Source: Pseudoips prasinana
Taxonomy: Eukaryota > Arthropoda > Insecta > Lepidoptera > Nolidae
Length of the DNA: 64,000 nt
Assembly: GCA_951640165.1 (NCBI GenBank)
Contig: OX621260.1
Location: 20,478,001-20,542,000 of the forward strand
Direction: 5' to 3'
Positions 11,455 to 22,860 of this stretch are shown here, in pieces. A program made the translations under genes and the position numbers. Position 1 is the first letter of the stretch; each line of letters begins with the position of its first letter. The notes beneath the pieces were generated by a model. That model did no database searches and was not told where the DNA came from. It saw only the letters and a list, made by a program, of their open reading frames with translations.

Positions 11455-11960
11455 CTATATCTCCCAGAAAACGGGAAGCCCCGTCTCTTTGAGTACTATG
11501 ACCATCTTACTGCGATCGCTAACCCGTCTGCCAAGCGTGTCGTTTATGGCATGTCCCTCCAAATCATGGACACAACTTCATGGTGGAAATCTTTTGGGGA
11601 AGCCTTTGTCCAACAGTGGACGTGATTTGTCGTCGTGTTTGTGTTTCGTTTATGATTGTCAAGGTTATATATAACCTAGCCATCAGCTGACCCTAATCCT
11701 TAAATAAACACGGCCTTAGCTTACAACGTTACGAAACGAGGAATTTGAAATGCAGTCCAGCGATTAAGATAAGATTACTCTTTATTGTACACAAAGAAAA
11801 AATATACAAGAAATAAGAATAGTTATATCAGCCGAAAGACGTCCAATGTTGGACAAAGGCCTCCACAAAGACTTTGACAACTACCGGTCTTGCGCTGCCC
11901 GCATCCAACGGTATCCCTCTTGTAAGATCGTTGGTCCACCTTGTGGGTGCAAGCTGCGTC
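11455..11960. repeat. LINE tail relics in both orientations
   Basis: 11455-11640 (+) has the CCAGAAAACGGGAAGC to CAACAGTGGACGTGA tail. 11768-11820 is an A-rich LINE 3' end (AGATAAGATTACTCTTTATTG). 11824-11960 (-) reverse-encodes the RWMRAAQDR...QHWTSFG type end. Confidence 0.5.
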
Positions 11961-12153
11961 TTCCGAGGTCGCTACTGTGAACCTTTCTGCCCCAGCGGCC
12001 GTCAGTTCTACGAGCTATGGGCCCCGCTCACTGGCAATTCAGTTTGGCTATTCTTCGGGCTATCTCGGTTACTTTTTCGGTAATTTTAATACACTTAAAG
12101 GACGATGATGATGATATTGAAAGACCAGTATTAACCATGTTTTTCTCTTACAG

Positions 12154-12228
12154 GACTATTCAAAAGAGTGTGTAGCACATGTACAAAAATATTTAATGAA
12201 GCACGAAGTACCACCAAATCTATTTGAG
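12154..12228 (+). CDS. Gprk1: Gprk1 RH-domain exon
   Basis: Twenty-five codons, phase 0 at both ends: DYSKECVAHVQKYLMKHEV...NLFE. This aligns with the GRK2 RH segment ending VPPDLF just before QPYIEEIC. The acceptor is TTCTCTTACAG and the donor is GTAAAT. Only an 87-base intron separates it from the next exon. Confidence 0.93.
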
Positions 12229-12315
12229 GTAAATTTTCTTCTGCAATTATAAAGCTTTAAAAGTATTCTACTTAATTTTCTCTTGATTTTTACTAATGTT
12301 GTATAACTGTTTCAG

Positions 12316-12377
12316 CCCTACATCGAGGAAATCTTCCAACATTTAAGAGGAGAACCCTTTAAAAATTTCTTAGAAAG
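12316..12377 (+). CDS. Gprk1: Gprk1 RH-domain exon
   Basis: Reads PYIEEIFQHLRGEPFKNFLE followed by AG, which completes a Ser codon in the next exon. It matches GRK2 PYIEEICQNLRGD.FQKFIES. The acceptor is CTGTTTCAG and the donor GTATGT. It ends in phase 2 and the next exon begins with one base, so the frame is kept. Confidence 0.94.
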
Positions 12378-12612
12378 GTATGTGGCTTTTCGTTTAGGGT
12401 TTTAGGACGATATTACCTACTGTATAATACATACGTGAGACTTATCTAGCGGTAGCGTGGACAATCGCTGAAAATGAGGATTTTTCTGGCTAGAAGGACA
12501 GCACCTAGTAGAAGCCGGGAATCTGGAAGTTGACCATGTTATACGCCAATGCAGTAGCCACGCCACTTCGTATCCCAGGTTCGATTCCCGCCCAGCACAA
12601 CTATTTCCTTTA

Positions 12613-12870
12613 CTACGACGGTCACCGTAGCCTAGTTAGTAGTGCTCCTGCCTATGAAGCTGGTGGTCCTGGGTTCGAATCCCGGTAAGTGAAAATATTT
12701 GTGTGATGAGCACGAATATTTGTTTCTGAGTCATGGATGTTTTCTATGTATTTAAGTATTTATCTATCTATATAAGTATGTATATCGTCGCCTGGTACCC
12801 ATAGTACAAGCTTTGCTTAGTTTGGGCCTAGGAAGATCTGTGTGACACTGTCCCTAGATATTATTATTAT
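12613..12870 (+). mobile_element. SINE S1, full length
   Basis: Head CACCGTAGCCTAGTTAG, B-box GGTTCGAATCCCGG, GATGAGCACGAATATTTG, CTGAGTCATGGATG, the TATCTATCTATATAAG stretch, tail CAAGCTTTGCTTAG, and an ATTATTATTAT end. Confidence 0.8.
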
Positions 12871-13740
12871 TACAAAGTTATTATCTGAATATTTATTATT
12901 ATCGGAATATTTGTGTGACCCTTAAATAACTGTTCTGAGTCTCGAAGTTGTGTCAATTATTCTTGTAAAGTACGCCGCGTCACAGGGATTAATTTTACCA
13001 GAGGGGGTCGCGGTCGTTTTAAAAAAACTAAAGCCTCGGATGGAACGAAAAACAGTTGGCAATAATGTATTACAGAATATAATAACAGTATAACAACTTC
13101 CAACTCCTTCTTGATTATTTTTGATTAAATTTTAAATTTGTTGCGGGATCCAAAACAGTCGGAAGTAAGTAATTTCCCGGGACTTGTCTTAGCCTCACCG
13201 CTCAGTGTCATTTCATTGTGTGCCACTGTTAAGCTTTCAGGAGTTGCAGTGGTGGGTAAGAGGAGGAGACTAGTATATTAGCAAGATAGCTGAGATGAGA
13301 TATTATTATATCACTTTTTAGCCGGGATTTGAACACAGGACCTCATCATCTGGGGTAAAACAGGCTTCCTCTAGACTAGACCAATAAGACAATCAGTTTT
13401 TTTTTTAAGTAATACTTTGCCTGGCTCCAATTGAATTCTCGGTCGGAGATATTATCACAATTACAGGACCAATATGGACGCGCAAAACAAAACTAGCGAA
13501 ACGTGCATAATGCTGTCTAGGATAACTCAATTTAGAATGGGATCGTCACGCTAAGAACGAGAAATCACGGTATACATCAAATAATCCCGAGAACATTTCT
13601 TTGTTCGTAAACTCGTCGATGGCAACGAACGTGTTCAAACCTCAATTTCTGTTCACAATGTTAAAGTGTTTCTTCGATTTTCCGTGATTATAACGAATCC
13701 TGTCGAATAAGGAAAGACAATGGCTCCGATTCTCACTAAC

Positions 13741-13843
13741 TAAGGAGGTGCTGGGTTCAAATGAGGCAGGAGTCAGAATTAAAAAGAAAGTTAGTGTCTT
13801 TTTAATTCTGACTCCTGCCTCATTTGAACCCAGCACCTCCTTA
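13741..13843. repeat. Perfect palindrome, 47-bp arms, 9-base loop
   Basis: Left arm 13741-13787 (begins TAAGGAGGTGCTGGG) is an exact complement of 13797-13843. The sequence beside it (TACCGCTAGACTAACGA) is the S5 tRNA-like head reversed, so the palindrome is an inverted copy of SINE-flanking sequence. Confidence 0.85.
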
Positions 13844-14209
13844 CCTACCCTTGAACACGCTACCGCTAGACTAACGAGGCCACTGCGTTAACACGATATA
13901 TTTATAAACATGGCACTTAATGACACCAACTATAGACAGAACAGTTACATGGTAAGGGCAAGTAAAACATTCAACACGGTGTGTCAGAAAATGGATGTTG
14001 ACCTGTTTCATAAAGATACACTACATTTAAAAAAACAAATTGCGGATTATTTTTTTAGCGCATTATAATATATTAATTATTGTTAATATAATATAATTAG
14101 AATTATGTTACTTTTATTTTACTTATTCTAATTTATTATGTTATTCTTTATTTTCCATGTCTATTTGTCTATCTACTTTTACTTTCTCTTCCTAAACCTG
14201 TGTATATCT

Positions 14210-14310
14210 GTGAAAACTTTTAATTGGCCTTCATCTTCTATGATGTGTGTCATTTGTATTATAGCTGTAAGTTTTCCTTAAGTAATAAAATAAAATAAAT
14301 ATAATAATTA
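14210..14310 (+). repeat. Probable LINE 3' end
   Basis: AAGTTTTCCTTAAG followed by AATAAAATAAAATAAAT, a LINE-type tail just upstream of the acceptor of the 14325 exon. Confidence 0.35.
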
Positions 14311-14324
14311 AATTTTTGTTTCAG

Positions 14325-14433
14325 TGACAAATATACAAGGTTTTGCCAATGGAAAAACTTAGAATTAAACATTCAGCTCACAATGAACGACTTCAGCGTA
14401 CATCGTATCATCGGCCGAGGTGGCTTCGGGGAG
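14325..14433 (+). CDS. Gprk1: Gprk1 exon: end of RH domain, start of kinase domain with glycine loop
   Basis: After the split Ser codon it reads [18 protein letters not shown], then [18 protein letters not shown]. The first half is the end of the RH domain. The second half opens the protein kinase domain and contains the nucleotide-binding glycine loop GRGGFG. It is almost identical to vertebrate GRK2, as expected for this conserved kinase. The acceptor is TTTTGTTTCAG and the donor GTGAGC; it ends in phase 0. Confidence 0.96.
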
Positions 14434-14691
14434 GTGAGCTCGTTATAATTACTTAGCAAAAGTAACAAGTTTAGTTGCGCAAGTCCCGAGATACGACCTT
14501 ATGTCATTAGCATTCTGAGCGTGTAGCAATACCGTGTTTACTATATTCATATTCCTCTCAGATAACGGAAGGGCACTACGTACGTAGGTGTATCAGAGTC
14601 GTCCTGTTCACAACGAGAATAGTGATGGATTTTAACTACAGTCTTAAGTGATATAACATGATTCTCCTTCTTTTGCAAAATACTATCTTGA

Positions 14692-15130
14692 GCTAAAAAT
14701 TGGGAAATCATAAATTTTATCGACCGGCGGGTGTCGAACCAGAACTATCTACCAATCAAGTTAAGCTACGAATGATACGCACTGGGAGATTTTATTAAGG
14801 ATTCCCTTGCTAACACCCTTCCGGAGGATGTAAGTATTGTCAATCGGCCTTGTTTTCTAGAAATATGGCCGACTGATATATTCACAGTTGTATGTGAAAG
14901 ATCATATCATATTTATAAAACGTCCTAAATTATTAAATTTTGAATTTTATAGAAACATTCAAAATTGAATAAGGGAAGGTTCTTAGCAAGGGAATCCTTA
15001 GTTTTATCTGCCATTGTGAATTTCGTCATTCGTTCGTAGCTTAACGCAAAGCGCCTACCCAGGATTGGTAGATGCTGCTGGTTCGAGACCCGCCGGAGGA
15101 TTAAATTTATGATTTCCCATTTTTGAGAGT
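14692..15130. repeat. Fold-back element with tRNA-like ends
   Basis: Arms begin AAAATTGGGAAATCATAAAT on the left and end ATTTATGATTTCCCATTTTT on the right. Each carries CCGGCGGGT(C/G)TCGAACC, a B-box-like motif, and GTAGCTTAACGCA. The same family forms the palindrome at 29360-29537 and lone copies at 41636-41723 and 57315-57440. Confidence 0.6.
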
Positions 15131-16094
15131 AGATTAGCTTTGCTTTGCGAGTAATGCTATAAAATTCAAAATAACTATTTTGAGATTCGAGTTGCGCTGA
15201 ATGGAGTTATCAAGTTCTATGTATCATCATTATTCGTGATTCATATCCGTTTTGTTCAACATTTATCTCAATGAGAGCGTGTATTATGCTTATAGTCGTT
15301 TCAGTATTTGAGCGATTATAATATATAACCGAATAATTTCTATAAAAATACTATTGATTTCAACTTATGTCTATCGATTTGAATTATCACCATCATCTTG
15401 AAAAGATTAGCTATGGAATAAAATAATATCAAGTTCGATTCATAAACTACTGAAATATCTTTAAAACGACGGAGACTTGGTAAATATTAATTGTATATTT
15501 TTTTATATTTAAAAATTTACTTGATCCCTAGACACTTGATGTGTCTAGTATTATGTGCTGTCTGTCATAAGCGACGAAATAGGTAGCTGCCGCATCGCCG
15601 AAAGGGTGTAGTTTAATTGATATGGTTCATGTAGCATAAAAACCATAAGCCATTAAAAACTTACAGATTATATACAGTTATATATTATCTGTGCCTCATA
15701 CGAGAAATTTACAGAGGCAACAAAAAGCTCGTATAATAATTTAATTCATATTATAAACGCAAATAATCATGCTTGTCCTTGTTGTTAGCTACGTTCAAAG
15801 AGAAACGGTAAACTATTCTTTTATTTGTTTTCTCTTTGCTTTAGAAAAGTTGTATTATATGCGATGTCTTTGTTTGTTCCAACTAAACACTAAATAGGAA
15901 TGAACGTATCTCTATTGGTCTGGCACAGATCCAATTTTTTTTTCACAACTATCCTGGATAGATTTAGTGATAATCCTTTCCGTGAATGCCTTTGAATAGT
16001 TTCTTGTCTGGACGAAGTTGGAGCATTAGAATAGACTGATGTGAAATTCTATTATCCATATAATGCCTTCATTATTCTTGTCTATGGTTAGGTA

Positions 16095-16325
16095 GGTGGG
16101 TTTGCTGTGTGGTGACGGCATAGAGTATCATCAGCCCATCCCGTGGGGAACGTCGAAATCTACCGTGGGAATATCTATCTGAGAACGGGCATCAGCGTTT
16201 TTCTGTGAACTATGACCATCAAACTGCGATGGCCAACCCGTCTGCTTTATTATGGCATATACCCCCATTCTTTGGGGAGGCTTTTGTCCAGCAGTCGACG
16301 TACTTTGGCCGACATGATGATGGTT
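16095..16325 (+). repeat. LINE tail relic
   Basis: CATCAGCCCATCCCGTGGGG through GAGAACGGGCA to GGGGAGGCTTTTGTCCAGCA and a GACATGATGATGG tail. Related tails are at 28982, 59340 and 63005. Confidence 0.55.
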
Positions 16326-16639
16326 AGGTAGGCGAAGGAGGGTGAATCATATACTTGAACTATAGAATACCTGTAGACGCAGAACCTGCCTTACAGAATT
16401 ATACCGAACAATGTTTGTGTACGCTATGCGTCAAAATTGCCTCAATATTAAGGAATTGAATTCTTTTTCTTTCTCTTATAATCCAATAATGAGACTGATA
16501 AAATTTTAGAAAATAATCATAATATTATTTACCAAATCTCTTTTCTAGTTTCACAACCAAATCATATATTTTAATTTTCGAACATAGTCGTTATTTTTTT
16601 TATTATGTTAATTTAATTTTGTTCTACATCTAACATATT

Positions 16640-16993
16640 TAGACTTACGCCTGTTTCACTGATGGGTAGAGACAACGGATTTCCATTTGTCACGATCTTT
16701 GCACACCTCTCGTGCTTCGTTTACTGTCAATGTATTCTTCATACATGCACGCCGGTTTAGGGTACTTCTAACCTGGCCTTTCTTGAGAACATCTCCGATT
16801 TGGTCAGAGAATGTTCTACGAGGTCTTCCCCATCCGGTTGTACTATTCACACCGGCTAGATATACTTCTTTGGCAATCTTGTCTTATCCATCCTTTCTAA
16901 ATGCCCAAACCATCTCAGCATACCTTTTTCAATCTTTGTGACTACATCCTCTTTCACACCACAACGCTCTCTTACATCAGTATTTCGTTTTCA
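16640..16993 (-). pseudogene. LINE ORF2 C-terminal fragment (CKDRDKWKS family)
   Basis: On the minus strand the frames read [39 protein letters not shown], then after a frameshift [40 protein letters not shown] and [18 protein letters not shown]. This is the C-terminal region that follows the reverse transcriptase in a lepidopteran LINE. It is 5'-truncated and broken near KTRLPK, so dead. Short pieces of the same end occur at 261-360, 7925-8010, 32722-32770 and 63627-63710. I cannot place the clade with certainty. Confidence 0.7.
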
Positions 16994-17241
16994 GTCTCTC
17001 AATTCCAAAATAACACAACAGAACATTTTAAGATTATTATGATATACATATATAACACTATTAATTCACATACGCAGTACACTCGTAGTCAAAACTTTTA
17101 ATTAACTTTGAATTTGGTTCAACTCCTTATGAAAATCTTCCAACAACATAACCTTTTAAGACTCTACTACACATATATGGAAGAGCTTACGCTCACGGCT
17201 TTCGGATAAATACCTTATTTACATGTATATTATACACACAG

Positions 17242-17376
17242 GTGTACGGGTGTCGAAAAGCGGATACGGGCAAAATGTACGCGATGAAGTGCCTCGACAA
17301 GAAACGTATAAAAATGAAGCAAGGGGAGACGCTCGCTCTCAACGAGAGGATAATGCTTTCGCTAGTCAGTACTGGG
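17242..17376 (+). CDS. Gprk1: Gprk1 kinase N-lobe exon with catalytic lysine
   Basis: Forty-five codons: [20 protein letters not shown], then [18 protein letters not shown] and LSLVSTG. The Lys in YAMK is the ATP-anchoring lysine (K220 in GRK2) and the Glu in LNERIML is in the position of the alpha-C glutamate. The acceptor is ACACACAG and the donor is GG|GTGAGT, giving phase 0. This placement reads GGG then GTC across the junction, so the product has STGVDCPF where vertebrate GRK2 has STGDCPF. The following intron is about 46 kb. Confidence 0.96.
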
Positions 17377-18117
17377 GTGAGTGTTTTATTATTACATTTT
17401 GTATTTGTTTATGACTTTGTCGCAATTTCTCTCGGTGTTATTGCGCGATTATTTGTTTGTATGACGGTCGAGAACATCAATTTTTGTTATAACACACTGT
17501 TGTGTTCTTCGGTTTTATAGTGTGTTTTGTGTTGGAAGTATCTGTTATGCAATATTCACAGAGGAACGTTGTTAGCTACAAAGATCTCCGTTGTTTTGAT
17601 TTTGTGGTTGAAATATTGAAATTATGAGCAATGCAAGTAGGTGTATGCTCTTCTTACCGTATTCTGGGTATAATTTAATTGTTCTCAAAGTTGAGCCGGC
17701 AAAATTGAGTGTATGTCAAAATCAGATTGATTTCCAAAGAATTTTCAGAATGCTGGGCATCTATAAATAAAACGTTACTTTTTGCTGAAGAATATTTATT
17801 GAAAGATTCAAAGCAATAAAGTAGAATTAATAAAGTAGTAGTTAAAGTAAGCAACTTGGGTCTATACAGACTCTGAAGTCGAATATATTGTTCGATAACT
17901 CCGTTTTCAAACTGTTTGGCAAGTAAGATTTCGATGGTAGTTGTATTTATTTATTTCAAAACTTTATGCATAAAGTTGGACAAAGGTGGACTTAATCCCA
18001 TAGGCATTTTCTCCCAGTCGACCTTGAGGAGGTGCAAAAATTAAATTATAATTTGACTAGACTTAATAGAAATCACTGCACTATCTAACTCCTAGGAAGG
18101 CTTGGTTGGCACTCTCT

Positions 18118-18207
18118 GTAATTTAACTACTTATATAAAATCCAGATGTAATTTAACTACTTATATAAAATCCAGATGTAATTTAACTACTTATATAAAA
18201 ACAGATT
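18118..18207. repeat. Three tandem copies of a 30-bp unit
   Basis: Units start at 18118, 18148 and 18178, each GTAATTTAACTACTTATATA and on. The first two are identical; the third diverges at its end. Confidence 0.85.
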
Positions 18208-18227
18208 TAAGTATGCATTTCGAGTTA

Positions 18228-18406
18228 TCCTACTAATATTATAAATACGAAAGTTTGTGAGTATGGATGTTTGTTAATCTATCACGCAAAAACTACCGAA
18301 CGGATTTTGATGAAACTTTGTAGTGATATAGGTTATATATATCCCAATAACAAATAGGTTACAATTTCTATAGTATAACGCGAGTAAAACTGCGGGAAAA
18401 ACCTAG
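18228..18406 (+). mobile_element. Helitron H1
   Basis: Starts TCCTACTAATATTATAAA after an A. It ends with a weakened hairpin (ACGCGAGTAAAACTGCG) and CTAG. Confidence 0.72.
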
Positions 18407-18436
18407 CCAATCACAAAAAATTATATAATATAATAA

Positions 18437-18668
18437 AATATCTGGGGACAATTTCACACAGATCAACCTAGCCCCAAACTAAGCAAAGCTTGTACTATGG
18501 GTACCAGGCGACGATATACATACTTATATAGATAGATAAATACTTATATACATAGAAAACATCCATGACTCAGAAACAAATATTCGTGCTCATCACACAA
18601 ATATTTGCACTTACCGGGATTCGAACACAGGACCACCAGCTTCGTAGGCTGGAGCACTACCAATTCAA
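18437..18668 (-). mobile_element. SINE S1
   Basis: Reversed S1 with tail (CTAGCCCCAAACTAAGCAAAG), middle (CATCCATGACTCAG) and part of the head (GGGATTCGAACACAGGACC). The head stops at ACTACCAATTC. Confidence 0.78.
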
Positions 18669-18930
18669 GGGTTCATTCGTTTTCGAGACTTTTTAATCAA
18701 ATCTTTTCGTCTTTAATGTCTCTTGTAAAAATGTTAACCATTCATGTCATGCTAATAACAAACATATATGAAATACAAAAAAAAAATCAAAATACATATA
18801 CATTCGTTACGAATGATTTAAAATATAAGGCTACTTGAATTAAGTAGGTACCTACTGCGAATATCTTCATTGCGTTGTCAATTTTATCTTCTAAGAAATA
18901 TCAAGGAGGTTGTTTTGATATTGATTAGGT

Positions 18931-19160
18931 TGGATTCTAATTTCAAATAGATTAATTTTTTATCTATTTTTGATCTATTTGAAATTAGAATCCAGCCTTA
19001 TCAATTGGGTGCATTCTAATTCGGTATTTGTGCATCGGGTGGATAAGGCTGCATTCTAATTTCAAATAGATTCATGTTTTATCTATTTGAAATTAGAATC
19101 CAGCCTTATCAATTAGGTACATTCAAATTCGGTATTTGTACATCGGGTGGCTGAGCTCAA
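18931..19160. repeat. Two successive hairpins in a duplicated unit
   Basis: Two hairpins share arms ATTCTAATTTCAAATAGAT and the complement ATCTATTTGAAATTAGAAT. Each is followed by CCAGCCTTATCAATT(G/A)GGT and GGTATTTGT(G/A)CATCGGGTGG. The unit is about 115 bases and occurs twice. Confidence 0.7.
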
Positions 19161-19488
19161 CTGAGCTGTTTTGATACGGTGTTATCCGCAGCCACAATAC
19201 GGCGACGCGACGTCTTGATAATTTTGAGGCTTATAAATCTCTCTGGCACGTAGCGTCAATGTTTTAATGTGCATTATGCTGATCTTCATGGAGCGGACAA
19301 CAGGCATTTTTTTACCCAATTAAATCACCTCCTTTTAAAATAGAATATAGTCCAAATTGGCTATATTTTAAAGAACTTATCAATCCCAAACCACAATTAA
19401 ATGACTTTCCTTGATAGAATTAAATTCCAAAACTTTAATCAAAAGTATCTCGAAAATCTAATTTAATAACTTGCAATTTTTTTCAATA

Positions 19489-19936
19489 CTAGCTATGCCC
19501 GAATGTTATACCCGCGTTAAGTTTTATAAATTACTAGCGGTCCGGTACGTGCTTCGCTACGCTTTTAAGTATTAGTACAAATTGTTTGTATATGGGAGTA
19601 TAGAAATATGTTGATTTTACACTTTTTCAAGACTTTTTTAAAATTTTCTCTACGTACAAACCTTCCCTGGACTTCCACGAATAATTCAAGACCAAAATTA
19701 GCCAAATCGGTAAAGGCGTTGTTGAGCTATAACATTACAACGAAAAATGGCATTGATTTTTATATATATAGATAGCCTATATGTTTTTCGGATATATAAG
19801 CACAAATTATATTACTACACAATTTCATCATAATCCGTTTGACACTTTTTGCGTCAAAGAGTAACAAAAACATACATACGTCTATACATCCATACATCCA
19901 CACTCACAAACTTTCGCATTTACAATTTTGGTAGGA
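19489..19936 (-). mobile_element. Helitron H1 interrupted by another Helitron
   Basis: Reversed H1 from CTAG at 19489-19492 to GA at 19935-19936. It is split at TAAATTA/TAGCC by the H3 copy 19534-19772; removing that restores the H1 consensus. Confidence 0.75.
19534..19772 (-). mobile_element. Helitron H3 nested in H1
   Basis: Reads, on the minus strand, TC at 19772-19771 to GCGAAGCACGTACCGGAC...CTAG at 19537-19534. It has A on one side and T on the other, the Helitron target. A second H3 is at 22280-22506. Confidence 0.72.
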
Positions 19937-20258
19937 TGTTAAATAAATAGTGGACCCAGCGGTATCAACTCATGAAACTGAATTAAATAAACAAAACCAG
20001 GTTGTGTTATACGAATATCGTTTTATTTGTCGCACCTTATGTACTGCTGCCGTACAGCAGACCGTTATTCTTGTATGGGGAGTTCATATATTTTTGGGTA
20101 TTTTGGGGAGTTTAGGTCCATTGGCTAATTAAGATCCTTAACAGACACCTCCTACTTTTGGTACACCTTGTAAAATGCAAATTTTATGATAAGGAACAAT
20201 TTTATATTATGCCCGTAATTTATGTTAAATTAAGTTTTTTAGTACCCAGTTCTTTATA

Positions 20259-21546
20259 ATAGGTCTTTACCTATGAAATTGCCGTTTTGTATGAAAAAAT
20301 TTAAACGATTTTTTTTCATGAATTTTTTTATTTGTATTAATCGAAGTAATCACCCATGCAATCAATGCATCTTTGCCATCGCAGTGGCAGTTTATTGATG
20401 CCCTTCTTAAAGAAATCAGCTGGACGGGAGGCAACAAATTCTTCAAAGGCATTTTGTACTGCCTCTCGGGTATTGAATTTTTTTCCCGCCAAGAAGTTAT
20501 CCAAATTCTGGAAAAAGTAGTAGTCTGTAGGCGCAAGGTCTGGTGAGTAGGGCGGATGACGGAGAGCTTCCAACCCCAGTTCTTGCAACTTGGAGACCGT
20601 CTGCTGTGCAGTATGAGGTCGCGCGTTGTCGTGCAGGAGCAGCGGAGACGAGCGATTGACCAATGCTGGTTGGAGATGCGCCAGCTTCTCCATCATTGTG
20701 CTCAGTTCTTCACAGTACACATCTGCAGTAATGCTCACCCCGTTTGGTAAGAAGCTGTGATGAATCACACCGGCGCTAGACCACCAAACAGTGACCATCA
20801 CTTTTCTAGGGGTAAGTTTTCGTTTAGGGCATTGTTTAGGTGCTGAACCAGGATCCAACCAACTTGCTGAGCGCTTGCGGTTATCAAACAGAATCCATTT
20901 TTCGTCGCAGGTAACAATGCGGTTCAAAATTCCTTCATTTGTGTGTCTGTTGAGCAGTGCAAGGCACGTCTCGACGCGTACTTCGCGCTGGCGATCATTG
21001 AGTTCGTGGGGCACCCATTTGTCAAGCTTTTTTACCTTGCCAATTTGACGCAAATGGACCTATATTGTTTTGACGCTAACGTCGAAAGCTGCTGCTAATT
21101 CAGCCGTAGATTGTGTATCATCAGCTTCCACAACCGCCTTTAATTCGTCATTGTCGACCAAAGTCTTCGGACGACCGCGAGGTTCATTTTTCAGGTCGAA
21201 ATTTCCAGAACGGAAGCGAGCAAACCAATAACAGGTGGTGCGTTGGTTTGTAGTGTTAGCTCCGTAAACGTCGTTGATGTTGCGTGCCGCTTGTGCCGCG
21301 TTGCTGCCACGACGGTACTCATATTCCATAATTACTCGAATTTTTAACGTATCCATGATGACGAAAAAGATTGAAATGCGATGAAAATGTAACACTAATC
21401 AATAAAGAAATGACTACTTTTGGAAAAAAGAATCCATGTTTTTAAAATAAAATTAATTTGAAATTAGAATTCTTAGCCAAACAAAAATTATTTTGATTTG
21501 AAATGGCCAGTACTGCAGAACGGCAATTTCATAGGTAAAGACCTAA
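20259..21546 (-). mobile_element. mariner element, copy 1
   Basis: 1,288 bp with inverted ends (A/T)TAGGTCTTTACCTATG and TA on both sides, the mariner target duplication. By eye it differs from the copy at 34333-35620 at about three positions, so both are young. It encodes the disrupted transposase 20337-21395. Confidence 0.9.
20337..21395 (-). pseudogene. mariner DD34D transposase with one nonsense codon
   Basis: Same reading as the intact transposase at 34411-35469, except that Leu112 (TTG) is a TAG stop. The stop falls in the linker after the N-terminal DNA-binding half, so the remaining product would lack the catalytic triad. The rest of the frame (KLDKWVPHEL, VTCDEKW, LLLHDNARPH, YSPDLAPTDYYFF) is intact. 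The codon for the first catalytic Asp differs silently between copies (GAC here, GAT there). Confidence 0.9.
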
Positions 21547-22279
21547 TATTAGTTTTGATAGATTTTGTTTATTTTATTTTGTCCCGTCCTCTTTAGCTTA
21601 TACGGGTCTGACGACCTATTTGCAGGAGAGGTACAAAATTAAATAATGCCGCATATAATATGTATTTATATTATATTTTTTATGTGCAAACTTCATTCAG
21701 TGCTCTAAGGATAGAATAAAAACCAATGGGGCTTAGTACAAAAGATCCTGAAGGTTCGAAGTGCTGTACCCAAATACACCCCAACGCAGACAATACTAGA
21801 CAAGCTTTTTCGGGTCGGATTGGTGTCAAGCAATATAATCGGGTTTTGTCAACCTGTTAAATGCAAAATACTCGTTTCGCTTTAACGAGCCGTTGCTGGA
21901 TATTCTACGCTGGATTTCACTTAGAATATTCAATAGATATAACCAAAATCACCGCATTATTCAAAGTCGGTACTCCAACTGCAGTTTATATTGAAATTGA
22001 TCTCGTTTCAATATCTCGAGATCGTCCTGGATGAAAATCGGTTTTATTATTCAAATATTTCGTATATTATATTTTAGCTTCTAGACTTGCACACTCACAA
22101 AACTAACATTTTATTTTACAAGTATAGAAAATAGTGTTCGTTGAATCGGTGTACTATGCCAAATAATCGAATATCAATTAATCGTATTTATTATTTTTAG
22201 TATTATAGCAAGGGAATCCTAAATTTGATCTGCCAGTGTGTATCGTTCGTAACTTAACGCAGAGCGCCTACGCCGCCCA

Positions 22280-22506
22280 CTTTTCGTTGTAATGTGAAAA
22301 ACTCAACAACGCCTTTACCGATTTGGCTAATTTTGGTCTTGAATTATTCGTGGAAGTCCAGGGAAGGTTTGTAGGTAGAGAAAAGTATTGAAAAATAAAC
22401 ATCTTTTAGCAATTTAAAATATTTTTTTGTTAGAATTAATGAACTTAATAATCATTTTTTTTATTACTATGCCTTATACGTAGCGAAGCACGTACCGGGC
22501 CGCTAG
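22280..22506 (+). mobile_element. Helitron H3, second copy
   Basis: Carries ACTTTTCGTTGTAATG, CAACAACGCCTTTACCG and ATTCGTGGAAGTCCAGGG. It ends GCGAAGCACGTACCGGGC then CTAG before T. The 5' end is worn. Confidence 0.65.
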
Positions 22507-22558
22507 TAATGCTATAAAATTCAAAATTTTATTAATCAATTGATCGACCACTGTAAAT

Positions 22559-22860
22559 AGAATGTAATATCTTAGGACATTATTCACACACGGTCATCTG
22601 ATCGCAAACTAAGCACAACTTGTACTATGGAAACCAGGTAACTGATATACTTACTACATATACTATTTTTCTTTTGTGAATACATGCGTGGAAGGCAAGT
22701 ATGTACACACGGCTACATATCAAGCTATACATTTCCAATATAAGCTGACCTCTCATTGTATAGAAATTTTATACAAAGCGGGATCAGCTTATACTGGAAC
22801 TGTATAGCTTGATATGTAGCCGTGTGTACCAACCACGCCAACCGCTGCGACTGTGGTACG
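22559..22860 (-). mobile_element. SINE S2 interrupted by palindromic MITE
   Basis: S2 tail at 22559-22680 (reversed). The centre is deleted, then GCGTGGAAGGCAAGTAT. It is interrupted by the 22703-22829 palindrome and resumes with CAACCACGCCAAC. Confidence 0.65.
22703..22829. mobile_element. Palindromic MITE, arms about 60 bp
   Basis: Arms start GTACACACGGCTACATATCA and end with the complement GCCGTGTGTAC. A few mismatches between the arms and a 4-6 base centre. Non-coding, inserted within a SINE. Confidence 0.75.

Noticed and set aside
20337..21053. 238-codon frame as a separate gene
   Set aside because: It is the downstream part of the mariner transposase after the nonsense codon and has no ATG start of its own.
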